Shown here in pieces: positions 9,450 through 19,582 of a DNA stretch of 64,000 bases. The position numbers and the translations under genes are program-made. Origin of the DNA: Bradyrhizobium sp. 195. Lineage in GTDB: Bacteria > Pseudomonadota > Alphaproteobacteria > Rhizobiales > Xanthobacteraceae. Positions within the stretch are counted from its first letter, which is position 1, and the number at the start of each line of letters is the position of its first letter. The notes beneath the pieces are model-generated. The model searched no databases, had not been told where the DNA came from, and saw nothing but the letters and a program-made list of their open reading frames with translations. The stretch covers positions 1,178,001 through 1,242,000 of the forward strand of contig NZ_CP082161.1 of the NCBI RefSeq assembly GCF_023101665.1, written 5' to 3'.

Positions 9450-10565
9450 ATGATGAGCACCGCACCCAAAAGCGCCGCTCCGGCCGCGGGTGGTGGTCGC
9501 GCGGCGACCAAGAGGGAGCTGCCTGAACGATTCAAGGCGTATAAGCACGTCTGGGTCTTCGTCGAGCAGGAACGCGGGATAGTGCACCCCGTCTCCTGGG
9601 AGCTGATGGGTGCCGGCCGCCGGCTCGCCGACAAGCTCAACGTTGACCTCGCCGCGGTTGTCATCGGCCCGGTCGGGGAGACAACGCAGCAGGCAATCGC
9701 CGAATCCTTCTGCTACGGCGCCGACCTCGCCTATATCGTCGCGGATGATCTCTTGGCCGATTATCGCAATGAATCCTACACCAAGGCCCTGTCAGAGCTG
9801 GTCAATACGTACAAGCCGGAAATCCTACTCCTAGGGGCAACTACACTCGGCCGCGATCTCGCCGGCTCAGTGGCCACCACACTGCTCACCGGCCTAACTG
9901 CCGACTGCACCGAGCTCGACGTCGATGCCGACGGCTCGCTTGCAGCGACCCGGCCGACGTTTGGCGGCTCACTATTGTGCACGATCTACACACTGAACTA
10001 TCGTCCACAGATGGCAACCGTCCGTTCGCGCGTGATGCCGATGCCCGAGCGCGTGACCGGCGCCGTCTGGCGCGTCATCTCGCATCCGCTCGGGCTTGTA
10101 GAGGAAGATATTGTCACGAAAGTGCTGTCGTTCCTCCCGGACCGCGATTCTACAAAGTCCAACCTTGCCTATGCCGACGTGGTCGTCGCTGGAGGGCTCG
10201 GTCTGGGATCGCCTGAGAACTTCCAACTGGTACAGCAGCTCGCGGACGTGCTTGGCGCCGAATATGGCTGTTCGCGGCCGCTGGTCCAGAAGGGCTGGGT
10301 CACCTCGGACCGACAAATCGGCCAGACCGGGAAAACCATTCGGCCAAAGCTCTATATCGCGGCCGGTATTTCCGGCGCGATCCAGCATCGCGTTGGCGTG
10401 GAGGGGGGCGACCTCATCGTTGCCATCAACACCGACAAGAACGCTCCGATCTTCGACTTCGCCCATATCGGCATCGTCACCGACGCCATTCGACTGTTGC
10501 CCGCATTGACCTCTGCATTCCGCGCGCAGCTGTCGCCGCACTCGCATGACCGCATCGCTGGCTAG
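9450..10565 (+). CDS. fixB: FixB, electron-transfer flavoprotein alpha-type subunit
   Basis: The 371-residue protein is the FAD-carrying partner of FixA in the FixABCX complex, which bifurcates electrons from NADH to quinone and to ferredoxin/flavodoxin for nitrogenase. Visible parts are the N-terminal [23 protein letters not shown], and the C-terminal FAD-binding region [14 protein letters not shown], GSxRPLV-like [33 protein letters not shown] (from about residue 285) and [17 protein letters not shown] at 9441-9444 serves ATGs at 9450 and 9453. fixC follows after 12 bases. It is read from the promoter at 8666 through the dead fixA. Confidence 0.97.
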   Translation: MMSTAPKSAAPAAGGGRAATKRELPERFKAYKHVWVFVEQERGIVHPVSWELMGAGRRLADKLNVDLAAVVIGPVGETTQQAIAESFCYGADLAYIVADDLLADYRNESYTKALSELVNTYKPEILLLGATTLGRDLAGSVATTLLTGLTADCTELDVDADGSLAATRPTFGGSLLCTIYTLNYRPQMATVRSRVMPMPERVTGAVWRVISHPLGLVEEDIVTKVLSFLPDRDSTKSNLAYADVVVAGGLGLGSPENFQLVQQLADVLGAEYGCSRPLVQKGWVTSDRQIGQTGKTIRPKLYIAAGISGAIQHRVGVEGGDLIVAINTDKNAPIFDFAHIGIVTDAIRLLPALTSAFRAQLSPHSHDRIAG

Positions 10566-10577
10566 GGGAGCTTTGTT

Positions 10578-11885
10578 ATGATCGAGGAAAGATTCGACGC
10601 GATCGTCGTCGGTGCTGGCATGGGCGGGAATGCGGCAGCGCTTACCATGGCCGAGCGGGGCCTAAAAGTGCTGCAGCTGGAGCGCGGGGAGTATTCGGGG
10701 TCGAAGAACGTGCAAGGCGCCATCCTCTATGCCGATATGCTGGAGAAGCTGATCCCGAATTTCCGAGAAGATGCACCGCTTGAGCGGCATCTCGTCGAGC
10801 AACGCTTCTGGATCGTGGACGATCGTTCGCACACGGGGATTCACTATCGCTCCGATGATTTCAACGAGGAGAAGCCGAACCGCTACACCATCATCCGCGC
10901 CCAGTTCGATAAATGGTTCTCGCAGAAGGTCCGCGAGGCCGGCGCCACGGTGCTGTGCGAGACCACAGTGACCGAGCTCCTCCAAGATTCCCATGGGAGG
11001 GTCGTCGGGGTGCGCACAGACCGAGATGGGGGTGAAATCCATGCAGATGTCGTCGTGCTGGCCGAGGGGGTGAACGGAGTGCTGGGGACGGCTGCGGGCT
11101 TAAGAGGGCGGCCGAAACCGGACAAGGTCGCACTCGCGGTTAAGGAGATGCATTTCCTGTCGCGCGAGACAATCGATGCTCGCTTCAATCTCAAAGGCGA
11201 CGAGGGGCTCGTCATCGAAGCCGCCGGAACCATCTCCCGCGGCATGACCGGTATGGGCTTCATCTATTCCAACAAGGAATGCATCTCGCTCGGTATCGGC
11301 TGTCTTGTTGCCGACTTCCAGCGTACCGGCGAGACACCTTACGGCCTGCTCGAGGCCTTCAAGCATCACCCGTCCGTCGCGCCGTTGATCGAGGGTTCGG
11401 AAGTAAAGGAATATTCTGCGCATTTGATCCCCGAAGGTGGATACAAGGCGATCCCGCAGCTTTGTGGTGAGGGCTGGGTCGTTGTCGGAGACGCCGCCCA
11501 GCTCAACAACGCCATCCATCGCGAGGGGTCCAATCTGGCGATGACGTCGGGCCGTATCGCCGCGGAAGCAATCTGCCTTATCAAATCGCAAAAGAATTCG
11601 ATGACGGCCAAAAATCTTTCGCTTTACAAAAAACTGCTGAATGATTCCTTCGTGATCAAGGACCTGAAGAAGTACAAGGATATGCCGGCACTGATGCATA
11701 CCCACTCGCAGAACTTCTTTCTCACATATCCGCAGCTCTTCTCCAGGGCGATGCAGGATTACGTGCGCGTCGACGGCACACCAAAGCTTGACAAAGAGAA
11801 GCTGATGCTGAGCTCGTTCGTCAAGGCGCGGTCGTGGAGTGGACTGTTCAGCGATGCCCTGCGCATTGCCCGGGCCTGGCGGTGA
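10578..11885 (+). CDS. fixC: FixC, FAD-dependent oxidoreductase of the FixABCX complex
   Basis: This 435-residue flavoprotein is related to ETF:quinone oxidoreductase and takes the high-potential electron to the quinone pool. The dinucleotide-binding motif [19 protein letters not shown] lies at residues about 10-28. The [15 protein letters not shown] segment, the [15 protein letters not shown] region and [20 protein letters not shown] (second FAD contact) are all family features. The start has GGGGAG upstream. It lies 12 bases after fixB and 42 before fixX. The reading frame is intact. Confidence 0.97.
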   Translation: MIEERFDAIVVGAGMGGNAAALTMAERGLKVLQLERGEYSGSKNVQGAILYADMLEKLIPNFREDAPLERHLVEQRFWIVDDRSHTGIHYRSDDFNEEKPNRYTIIRAQFDKWFSQKVREAGATVLCETTVTELLQDSHGRVVGVRTDRDGGEIHADVVVLAEGVNGVLGTAAGLRGRPKPDKVALAVKEMHFLSRETIDARFNLKGDEGLVIEAAGTISRGMTGMGFIYSNKECISLGIGCLVADFQRTGETPYGLLEAFKHHPSVAPLIEGSEVKEYSAHLIPEGGYKAIPQLCGEGWVVVGDAAQLNNAIHREGSNLAMTSGRIAAEAICLIKSQKNSMTAKNLSLYKKLLNDSFVIKDLKKYKDMPALMHTHSQNFFLTYPQLFSRAMQDYVRVDGTPKLDKEKLMLSSFVKARSWSGLFSDALRIARAWR

Positions 11886-11927
11886 TCACACACCAAAGAA
11901 CAACGACGAACGACGGAGCCAGAAACA

Positions 11928-12224
11928 ATGCCGAGCGAGCCATCCCGACGTGTCGAGGACAAACTATTCTACAACCGCTATCTCGTTGATTCCGGCCGCG
12001 CCCATATCAAGGTGCGGCCGCACACCACACCATCCTCGCGGCTCTTATCGATGCTGAAGGCCTGCCCTGCGCGGTGCTACGAGCTCAGCGATAAAGGTCA
12101 TGTTGAGGTGACAGTCGACGGATGTATCGAGTGCGGCACCTGCCGGGTGATCTGCGAAGAAAGTGGTGATATCGAGTGGAGCTACCCACGTGGCGGTTAC
12201 GGTGTGCTATTCAAATTTGGTTAA
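11928..12224 (+). CDS. fixX: FixX, ferredoxin-like subunit of the FixABCX complex
   Basis: The 98-residue protein is the iron-sulfur partner of FixC. It has CPARCYEL and then [11 protein letters not shown], together giving the cysteine set for 4Fe-4S binding, followed by the family ending [21 protein letters not shown] precedes the ATG. It is the last gene of the fix operon. Confidence 0.96.
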   Translation: MPSEPSRRVEDKLFYNRYLVDSGRAHIKVRPHTTPSSRLLSMLKACPARCYELSDKGHVEVTVDGCIECGTCRVICEESGDIEWSYPRGGYGVLFKFG

Positions 12225-12751
12225 AGCTTGGGGTGGTAGGGGCTGATTGGCAGGCTGCGGCGTTCTCGCGATGTCAATCGAGTTCCGATCTTTCCATCTG
12301 CCGGGCGGGCCCTTGCCAGGTTCCGCTATAATATGCCCGGAGATAGCCAAAGCGAGCGGATACGAAAGAGGGCGCAACGCACTGGATTAGGTCGTCCATC
12401 TCGGATCTGTCGACCGATCCTGGTTCTCTTCCCCGATATCTGGCCGGTTTCGTCCTTCTTGGAGTTCGCGGCGATCCGCCCGCCGCCATTGCCTCGCGAC
12501 GCTGCCTATCACCTACAAACGGAACGCTGAAAGCAGGACTTCGCTTCGCCATAGCCGCCGACCCGACGAACGTCCCATCGAGCGCCTTGTAGACAGACAA
12601 GCACGAGCGGACCACGAATTAGCGCTTTGTGACTCCTTCGCGCGGCCGCCGGTTGCGGGTTCGTCAGGCGGGCTGCGCGCATGCAGCACACAAATTTGCA
12701 CTTTCATTCGCCTGTATCGCCGGGATATATGATCGGCCGGAGAGCATGACG
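12225..12751. other. Gap after fixX with no supported gene
   Basis: About 530 bases with no recognisable coding frame on either strand. A terminator for the fix operon is expected here, but no stem with a T-run was clear. Confidence 0.4.
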
Positions 12752-13276
12752 ATGGTTCGATTACAAAAGAGCAGGGCAGCCGCTAACGCGCGGCGAGCAG
12801 AGGCACGCCGTGAGAGTTCGGTCGACGACATCCAGGCCCGCATAGCCGAACTGAGAAGCTTGCCGCGCGAGAACCTCGCGGATGCGGTGTTCATGCTCTC
12901 GATGAATGCAAGACGGCAGGGCGAGTTGATACGCCATGCGATCGAGAAGCGCACCGAGGTCGACTTGGACATTGATCCGCCGCCGAATGCTGATTTGGCG
13001 ACCTATCTCGCGAATGATGTGGTCTCGACCTTACGCCACCACGTCGCTGACCTTCCGACCTTGCTGGACCTGTTGGTTGAGCGAGCGCCTGACGTCTGCT
13101 TCACCGTCGATCGGGAGGACGCCGTTTCGCTGCTGGCCGCAATCATTCGCGAACAGCGGCTCGAAGGAGTCCTTGAAGGCCTCAGGCTCGCCGGGCTCCT
13201 GAACGAGCCAGCGAAGGATCGCCATGCCGGGATCGGTTCGGAAGCGGATTTGAGAGGAGCAGCCGAGGGCGCGTGA
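12752..13276 (+). CDS. Hypothetical protein downstream of fixBCX
   Basis: The 174-residue soluble protein starts at an ATG with GGAGAG seven bases upstream; an ATG at 12746 lies too close to that site. The N-terminus is strongly basic (RLQKSRAAANARRAEARRESS), then a helical region follows, with an acidic VDLDIDPPPNADLATYL and a VSTLRHHVADLPTLLDLL stretch. I recognise no family and see no membrane segment or metal motif. It stands alone on the plus strand, and its link to nitrogen fixation is by position only. Confidence 0.58.
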   Translation: MVRLQKSRAAANARRAEARRESSVDDIQARIAELRSLPRENLADAVFMLSMNARRQGELIRHAIEKRTEVDLDIDPPPNADLATYLANDVVSTLRHHVADLPTLLDLLVERAPDVCFTVDREDAVSLLAAIIREQRLEGVLEGLRLAGLLNEPAKDRHAGIGSEADLRGAAEGA

Positions 13277-14109
13277 GTGTCCAGGGCGCTTTGAGCGACA
13301 GTCCCTGCAGATGGAATGTCCAGAGCGGATGGGGACGTCAGAAAATCTCCGCGCCTCCTTGCGAGGTCAAAACCGCGTCGAAATTCGCGGCGTAGATCCT
13401 TTGTCATCCGTTTAGTGTTTATCGCTGACGCGGAGCCGCTATGCACGCCCGGTCGCAGTCCCCGGCCGCGTCAAGCTCGGTGACCTTCACGTTAGCGAGG
13501 ACGAGATCCGCATTCTGAGCTTTCATGTTCGGTTGCAGCGGGCGTTTGCGTGCTGGAGGATCATGGAACCGTTCGCTAACAGCCACGCAAGGGAAATCAC
13601 GGCAGGACACGTCGACCGAGCCGCGGCGATGTGCCAAAGCGGCGAAAGGCGGTCGCTCAACTCGGTCAGGCGTCCTGGTGAAGTCGACCGTCCTTTTTTC
13701 GGTAGTCGCTGGCTGCGCCTGGGGCGGCGGGGGAAAGGCCTGGCAAGTATTCCGCGACCGAATCGAGAATTGCAGACCAACTGAGTGGCGGCCCGCTACA
13801 AATCGGGCAAAAAGGGCTTTCTTGGGTGGCGCTGGATCGTCGACATGAACGCTCCGCCGAGCGTCTGCCATAAACACCCTATCCTTGCTCGATCGCCCGG
13901 GAAATGCGCCGAACTCGCCTCGGCTATTCGCTGTCTTCGCGAGCCGCACCGGGCTTTCGCCGAACCTCGTGTCCACTAGCACGGCGAAGACATAGCCGAA
14001 ATCCGCAGCTGAGTGCGGCCGAACGGCGCGTCCCACGTCAATGCCGGTCAGGTCGGTCAGTAGGGTCAAACCCCACGAAGGCGCCTCACGCGCTACGGTC
14101 AGCCGCACT
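13277..14109. other. Gap with no supported gene
   Basis: About 830 bases. A long minus-strand frame (13419-14150) is open but its arginine/proline-rich product resembles no family and it overlaps the 3' end of the RMND1-like gene. Probably eroded DNA. Confidence 0.45.
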
Positions 14110-14949
14110 TCAGTGAGCTGCTGTAATAATCTGAAAGCATCCGATTGCAACTTCCATCACGATCAGCACGACTATAACCCACTCAAGACGCAGCGAGCGC
14201 CGTGTATCGATGATGTCCGTCAGTGCGTTAGCCGTTCCTGAGATGGCCGACAGCTTGCGCTCGAGCATCTCAAGACGCTCCTTCAGTTCGTATTCGTCTT
14301 TCAGACGCGAATAGAGCCGCTCGAGTTCCGGCTTCTCCCAGAGTGCGTCGGGCTTTTCGGCAATGGCGACGCGGCCCGCGACGCGCTGCTGGACCAGGAG
14401 CGCATTGCCGATCAGTTGGAGAATGCCCTTCCGGCCCCGCGGCGTCCGGCCATGCTCGGCTAGTTCGCGTGCAAAGGGTTCGATCACGTCGAACACCGCG
14501 GCGATACGGCGCTCATCTCGCTCCAGCGCCGTGCTCTTGGCTAGCGTATCGGCGATCAGCAGCAGCCGATCGTCGCTAAATTCTCTGAGACAAATCCGTC
14601 CGCCCGGCAGGATGACCTCGGCGCTCTGGTCGTTGCAGAGCTGCGCCTGCGCGCTCTCCTCCTCGTAGGAGCTGAGTTCACCGATGACCCGCGATATCAG
14701 CGTTTCGATCAGAGCGGTTTCTTCCGAGGGCGACAATCCGATGAGCACTACAACGCCATAGCGGAAGATCACGACAAGGCCCGCATGAATGCGGAAAGCG
14801 ACCGGCGTCGAGGACACCAGCGGTCCGATTTCGAGAGCCGACGGGTTGATGCGATCGCCCAGCATGACTGCGCGAATGCTCAGCATCGAGGCGGCCGCCG
14901 TCTGTTCGGAGACGGCAGGCTTACCGGGCGTAAGTTGATCCAGGTTCAC
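14110..14949 (-). CDS. RMND1/DUF155 family membrane-anchored protein
   Basis: The 279-residue protein follows the RMD1/YagE (DUF155) pattern: an N-terminal domain with FRYGVVVLIGLSPSEE and EVILPGGRICLREFSDDRLLLIADTLAKS, a helical middle (ERRIAAVFDVIEP), a coiled-coil-like charged stretch (YSRLKDEYELKERLEMLERKL), and one C-terminal membrane helix LRLEWVIVVLIVMEVAIGC. Homologues are membrane proteins, and the mitochondrial member RMND1 supports translation; a bacterial role is not established. The GTG start overlaps the stop of the small gene at 14946-15116 (GTGA), so the two are probably translated together. Confidence 0.86.
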   Translation of the reverse strand: MNLDQLTPGKPAVSEQTAAASMLSIRAVMLGDRINPSALEIGPLVSSTPVAFRIHAGLVVIFRYGVVVLIGLSPSEETALIETLISRVIGELSSYEEESAQAQLCNDQSAEVILPGGRICLREFSDDRLLLIADTLAKSTALERDERRIAAVFDVIEPFARELAEHGRTPRGRKGILQLIGNALLVQQRVAGRVAIAEKPDALWEKPELERLYSRLKDEYELKERLEMLERKLSAISGTANALTDIIDTRRSLRLEWVIVVLIVMEVAIGCFQIITAAH

Positions 14950-15116
14950 TTTAGCATCCGGTTTGATTGCGACACGATAGCGTTGGGACCGTCAAACGCG
15001 TCCAGAACTTCGTCGCAGATGGTGCAGCGGAATTTGCCGGGCGCGTCGCTGAGAGATGATGCTACGATCCAGAAAATGCCGGCTCCAAGTTTGGATGGGT
15101 GCGTCGCCATTTCCAT
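14946..15116 (-). CDS. Small CxxC protein coupled to the RMND1-like gene
   Basis: A 56-codon frame ends in a TGA that overlaps the GTG of the RMND1-like gene by four bases, typical of translational coupling. The product has a short hydrophobic stretch (AGIFWIVASSL) and then FRCTICDEVLDAFDG, a CxxC pair that could be half of a zinc ribbon. I do not recognise the family with certainty. No strong ribosome site precedes the ATG, and a second ATG two codons on is possible. The overlap is the best support. Confidence 0.55.
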   Translation of the reverse strand: MEMATHPSKLGAGIFWIVASSLSDAPGKFRCTICDEVLDAFDGPNAIVSQSNRMLK

Positions 15117-15658
15117 GTTCGTGCATGCTTGGCCGCAAGATCAATCGAACGACCCAGCAAGCTCTTGGAGGAATTCGACGACCCGGGCCGCCAAACATTT
15201 GGCTGCGCCGTAGGCGCCGTCCTCGAACAAGGTCGAGCAAGATTGATGCCGAACCGGTGTCTTCGCGCCAGCGGCGTCAGGATTTTCCGCTTCAACGGGC
15301 GAGCGAAAATGATTGTTTGAAACGGCACGGGTTGACCAAAGACTGGCCGCGATGTGTGTTCAATTTCCTCCAGAGCGTGTCGGCTACAGAACACGGCGAA
15401 TCCTGCGCGCCGCGGGATGTTTCAAGGCAATCAGAGCCTTAACCGCCGCAGCGGCGCTGGCATAGCTGTTGCTATCAAATGTCGCAATGACCGAGCGAAG
15501 GCGGAGTGCACATCCGGTCCGATCTGGCGAAAACAGGACGTTACCAGTGGACCGAGGGTGGCGAAGGTGAAGTGCCGTTTCCAACCGTCAGCCGCACGAC
15601 GGTCCCGGCAAATTCTTGAGCCAAGGCCCGAGTACAACGGCAGGAAGGACTTGAGACC
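15117..15658. other. Gap with no supported gene
   Basis: About 540 bases. Several short frames overlap each other on both strands, none with a ribosome site or known motif. It separates the minus-strand RMND1 pair from the plus-strand CbiM-like gene, so promoters for both should lie here, but none was clear. Confidence 0.4.
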
Positions 15659-16405
15659 GTGCATATCGAACCGGGACTAGTAACAGGCGCCAAGCTCGTG
15701 TTGAGGTACGCGAGAGGCATTGCGACGGGCTGCGTCATCGCCAAGCTTGTGGTCGAGAGCATACGCGAGCGGGGCGCAATGTCATTTGCTATGCAAGCCA
15801 GCGCCGCGACGGGCCTTGTGTTCACGTTTTTCGAAATCCTGCCGCACTTTGCGGTTGGGATGCCCGAAGTGCACTTCGTCCTGCGCTCAACGCTGTCACT
15901 GTTGTTCGGCGCGGCGCCGGCTGCCTTTGGTCTTGCGCTCGGCCTTTTGCTGCAAGGCGTCCTCTTTTTTCCGACCGACCTGCCGCAATATGGTATGAAT
16001 GCCACGACACTTCTAGTGCCGCTCTTTGCGATCCGGGCGCTCGCCAAGCGGCTCATTCCATCCAAGGCCGCCTATCGCGATCTGCAGTACCGTAACGCGA
16101 TTGCGCTCTCGACTGCGTATCAATCTGCTATCGTTGTCTCGGTCGCGTTTTGGGCGCTTTATGGCGCGGGCTTCGGCGCCGCCAACCTCGGTCACGTCGC
16201 ATCGTTCGCGGTTTCCTATGCAGTTGTGGCCTTGGTCGAGCTGGTGGCTGATCTGGCTGTGCCGGCGCTCGCGAAACAAATCGGGCGACGTGAGTGCGAG
16301 GGGATCTGTCGCCCACCGCTTTTAGAAGGCATGTTGCTGTTGATAGCAACGATGGCCGCCATGTCGCCCGTTTTGCTCAAGCGATGCGTACGCTTTCCCC
16401 GATAG
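15659..16405 (+). CDS. CbiM-like energy-coupling-factor permease (probable cobalt uptake)
   Basis: The 248-residue polytopic membrane protein starts MHIEPG (GTG start), the histidine-containing N-terminus that in CbiM coordinates the metal. About six hydrophobic segments follow, with family phrases LPHFAVGMPEVHFVLRSTL, GAAPAAFGLALGLLLQG, FFPTDLPQYGMNATTLLVPL and AFWALYGAGFGAANL. CbiM is the substrate-specific subunit of cobalt ECF transporters, and cobalt is needed for the B12 enzymes of bacteroids. No CbiQ/CbiO partner is adjacent. The last 35 residues look unlike the family and may reflect a late frame change. Confidence 0.83.
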   Translation: MHIEPGLVTGAKLVLRYARGIATGCVIAKLVVESIRERGAMSFAMQASAATGLVFTFFEILPHFAVGMPEVHFVLRSTLSLLFGAAPAAFGLALGLLLQGVLFFPTDLPQYGMNATTLLVPLFAIRALAKRLIPSKAAYRDLQYRNAIALSTAYQSAIVVSVAFWALYGAGFGAANLGHVASFAVSYAVVALVELVADLAVPALAKQIGRRECEGICRPPLLEGMLLLIATMAAMSPVLLKRCVRFPR

Positions 16406-16859
16406 CAGCCGGTTGCCGCGATCCCGGGCGACGCTCGCTCGCTGCTATCCGTGGCAGCGAGGGGGTCGAGCTTATGCTCATTCCGCACAAGGCGACCAGG
16501 AAATCATATCTCGCCGACTTGCGGCCGGCCGTCTGCGTCGGCCCGGTCGCTAATGAGCGGACGCGCTCTACCGAGTTCGACCTGCTGGTGCGTGATGCGG
16601 CCAAGGCGAACTGCCGCAACGACGTGGAGGAATGGCGGGATGCGGTCAGCGCAGCAGCCTGGTCGCAGAGCATCGGGGGCGAAGTTGGACACGAGGGGCG
16701 TCTTGCGCTGCTGATACACGGGGATTCATCCGTCGAACGAGCTTACCCATGCAACATTAGCAGCCTCCTAAGCACAGCCGCGATGGCACGCCGTTCGGCG
16801 GCTTCCCATGCTCTGCTGCACTCGGCCGGAATGTTCGCAGTTCGACAAAGAAGATCGCC
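16406..16859. other. Gap with no supported gene
   Basis: About 450 bases. A plus-strand frame from 16294 to 16872 is open through it and contains a fairly protein-like stretch (positions about 16473-16620), but it overlaps the CbiM-like gene and matches no family I know. Confidence 0.35.
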
Positions 16860-17381
16860 ATGTATGGATTGATCGTGGTGTTGACCATGCTCGCACTGTG
16901 CAGCATCGTGTTTGCCGGCGAATTGATGGGCCCGGCAAAGGTCATCAGCACCGACACCCTTGAAATTCACGGGACACGCGTTCGGCTCTGGGGCATCGAC
17001 GCGCCGGACAAGACTCAAATGTGCCGAGATATCAACGTCAATCCATATCGATGTGGCCTCAGGGCCGCGAGCGATCTTGAAAGCTTCGTTGCAGAGCGCG
17101 AAGTCAGTTGTCTGTCAGTCCTGGAGGATGAGTGTGGACGGACGATGGCGATCTGTTCAGCTGACGGCATCGATCTCGGAGAATGGTTGGTGCGTAACGG
17201 TCTCGTGCTCGATTGGGCGCGATACTCCAGGGGACGATACCACGCTGCGCAACGCGCGGCCGATCGTGCCGGACGGGGCTTGTGGGCGGGCAGCTTTGCC
17301 GTACCTTGGCTATATCGAGCGTGCATTCGGTTAGGTGGTCGACCAGCCAGCTGTTCAGACGACGCGAATGCACACCCTTGA
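16860..17381 (+). CDS. Secreted thermonuclease-family (SNase-like) protein
   Basis: The 173-residue protein has a signal peptide (MYGLIVVLTMLALCSIVFA, cleavage before GE), then an OB-fold nuclease domain: DTLEIHGTRVRLWGIDAPDKTQ with the active-site region, LVRNGLVLDWARYSRGRY and AADRAGRGLWAG. A cysteine-rich C-terminus ends in CSDDANAHP. It is probably a periplasmic or exported nuclease. The substrate-metal aspartate of IDGDTL is replaced by S (ISTDTL), so activity may be changed. A broken paralogue with the same ending lies at 41416-41890. Confidence 0.88.
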   Translation: MYGLIVVLTMLALCSIVFAGELMGPAKVISTDTLEIHGTRVRLWGIDAPDKTQMCRDINVNPYRCGLRAASDLESFVAEREVSCLSVLEDECGRTMAICSADGIDLGEWLVRNGLVLDWARYSRGRYHAAQRAADRAGRGLWAGSFAVPWLYRACIRLGGRPASCSDDANAHP

Positions 17382-18944
17382 CTCGTATTCCCCACACCAG
17401 AATAAATGCCAGAGTGGGTTCCGCACAAAGTGACAGTCACGGGCGAGCTGGCGTCGACCGGCAGTGAGCAAGCTTACCACTGCCGCCCAACCATGCTCAA
17501 AGAAGTAGGATGTCTCAAGCTCTCGTAAGCGCGAAAGTCGAAAGACAGAAAATCGCGAGCTCCGCAGGAACGCCATCGTTCTCGGCGTAATTCTTCGGAA
17601 CCATGGACTCGCGGCCATGCCAAGGCGGCGCTTTTTCGAGTTCGAGAGAGAGCCGCATTTACTCGGAAAAATGGCGGGCTCTCCGGAGCCTAAACAAGAC
17701 AAAGGCGTGGCACGGAACAACAATCAGATTCCGCCGGGTACAGGTTGAGCGGAAGAAAGAAGGCCAGTGGCGTTCAAGGCACCACTGGGCGAGGTAGGCA
17801 ACACGAATGAGGCTTGGGATGCAGCCTACCTCCACTCCATTCGCCTCAAACTTTCAGGTTTTGACTTGCCCAGAGCGCGCAGCTTGATTCCCAGAGGTCG
17901 CCAGATGCTGTCCGCCAAAACTCATACACTCGCACTCAAATCTGATGGACCAAGCAGGTGCGAGCGCTTGCTCAAAGCCGGCTCCGAGGGGCCCATCAAA
18001 ACGACGAGAATTGCGCGCTTTGCCGCGGGAACGCCGCATAGGTACCTTCCCGGACTTCGCTGCTGTTGGCGATATCGGCCGCGATTGCCTTTTCAAGCCA
18101 CGGCTGCTCCAGCATATGGCCGGGCGGGTAAGAAGCCTAACACCACACGTGCGGTTTCGGTGACAAGGACGTGTGGACCTGCCTTGCAGGCGCCGATCAC
18201 AACAATGCCACACAATGCAGCTGTTCGTTGGGTTGGAAACAGCATGGCTCGCTGACGATTGGCTGGAGATCCGCTGAATGAGCAACACCGCATGCGACAA
18301 GCGCAACTGCTGCGGCAGCCCGAACAAGAACGTCAGATCGCATGTCACCTTCCGAACGCGAAGTGCGCGCCTTCCAGAATGAAGCGTGAGCCACTGAACA
18401 CGCAGCGTCGCTCCCATGCCCTCGTTGTTGTGTGCAGACTCTGTGCCGACGGGCACGATGCAAGCTCCCGGCGTTTTTCGATCGCGATGTCGTCTACGCG
18501 ACAATTGCGGTCGTTGTTCAAACAAGCCGGGGGCCTGAGGTCGAACACGAATCGAATGCCGTGCGCCGGCACCGCCAGTTCGATGATTTCATGAACGCTC
18601 CTGCGAAAGAGATTGGGTGATCGAGCTTCTTTGCAACCACACAATGAAGTCGCACCGGTAATTCGAGGCGCGGAGCTGAGCTCAGTCAGAGATCGCAAGC
18701 TTACCTGACTGCGATCTAAGAGACGAACTGGTCGGCAGTCCCCGATGGTGCCGACGCGGGATGGTCGGAAGCAGCTCGGAGCAAACGAACACGATCTGCC
18801 GGTCTGCATCTTCTCCCCTGCTGCTCCGGAGATCAGGCATCGTATAACTCCGCAAGCGAGCTTTCTTGACCGTCGCCCGGAGGTCAGCCAGCATAGCTGG
18901 GTTTCATTGCCGTTCTATTCGTAGGGCGATCTCGGCAGCGAATT
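17382..18944. other. Long gap with no supported gene
   Basis: About 1.56 kb. Long antisense-style frames exist (for example 17854-18525 on the minus strand) but have arginine/serine-rich, low-complexity products and no ribosome sites. Probably remnants too eroded to name by eye. Confidence 0.45.
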
Positions 18945-19235
18945 CTTCGTGCCGTTCTGGGTGGTGCTATTGTGCCAGACCGATGCCGGTGGGACCGTGA
19001 TGGGCGGCTGGCGTATCGTCCGCACTAGGGCTTCGCGTCACGACCAGGTCGCGGCCAGATGGTCTCGGCCCAGAGGCCTTGCATCAGCATGTTGTTCTTG
19101 GCGACTTTCCTCGCCATTATCGGCGCCGCGCACCTCGGCGGTGCGCTGGAGCGTGGCCAGCTCGATCGTCTATGCCTGGAGAATTACGTGCCGGCCTCGG
19201 CGATCGTTGCGGCGCTGACCTCGTGGGGTCAATGC
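18945..19235 (+). pseudogene. PiT-family phosphate transporter, C-terminal remnant
   Basis: Scattered over two frames are pieces of a PiT inorganic phosphate permease: TDAGGTVMGGWRIVRT (the family has a GTxxGGWRIVKTMG motif), LFLATFLAI, then SAVRWSVASSIVYAW and NYVPASAIVAAL, which follow the order of the family C-terminus. Frame changes and missing segments break it, and no N-terminal half is present. It is a dead fragment. Confidence 0.62.
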
Positions 19236-19249
19236 TTTCGATGTTTTCG

Positions 19250-19564
19250 TCAGGACACGAGCTTCAGCCCGACAATGCCGGCGACGATCAGTCCGATGCT
19301 GGCAAGGCGAAACGCGGCGGCCGGTTCTCCGAACAGGATGATCCCGAGCGCTGCGGTGCCGACCGCACCGATGCCGGTCCAGACCGCATAAGCAGTTCCA
19401 ATGGGCAGCGTCTTTAGAGCAAGGCCGAGCAGGATCACGCTGCCGGCCATGGCCGCGAGCGTGAGCACGGACGGAACGGGCTTGGTAAAGCCCTCGGTGT
19501 ATTTGAGGCCGATTGCCCAGGCGATCTCCAGCAGGCCGGCGACCAACAAAATGCTCCAGGCCAC
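19250..19564 (-). CDS. gdx: SMR-family guanidinium exporter (Gdx/SugE type)
   Basis: The 104-residue protein has four membrane helices and the SMR signature: the membrane glutamate in [21 protein letters not shown] (helix 1, E13), [18 protein letters not shown] (helix 3) and a G-rich helix 4. The [11 protein letters not shown] pattern marks the SugE/Gdx branch, which exports guanidinium in exchange for protons, rather than the EmrE multidrug branch. GTG start with GGAGGG five bases upstream. A guanidine-II riboswitch-like pair of hairpins sits just before the ribosome site, which supports the substrate call. Confidence 0.9.
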   Translation of the reverse strand: MAWSILLVAGLLEIAWAIGLKYTEGFTKPVPSVLTLAAMAGSVILLGLALKTLPIGTAYAVWTGIGAVGTAALGIILFGEPAAAFRLASIGLIVAGIVGLKLVS

Positions 19565-19582
19565 GGCGGCCCTCCGTTCATG

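Noticed and set aside
8695-9465. Minus-strand frame of 256 codons opposite the fixA remnant
   Set aside because: The plus strand carries recognisable FixA pieces in order; the antisense product is proline/arginine-rich with no family.
9972-10547. Minus-strand frame over fixB
   Set aside because: Antisense shadow of the fixB coding sequence.
11100-11705. Minus-strand frame over fixC
   Set aside because: Antisense shadow of fixC without ribosome site or known motif.
13419-14150. Minus-strand frame of 243 codons downstream of the RMND1-like gene
   Set aside because: No family, low-complexity composition, and it overlaps the real gene in another frame.
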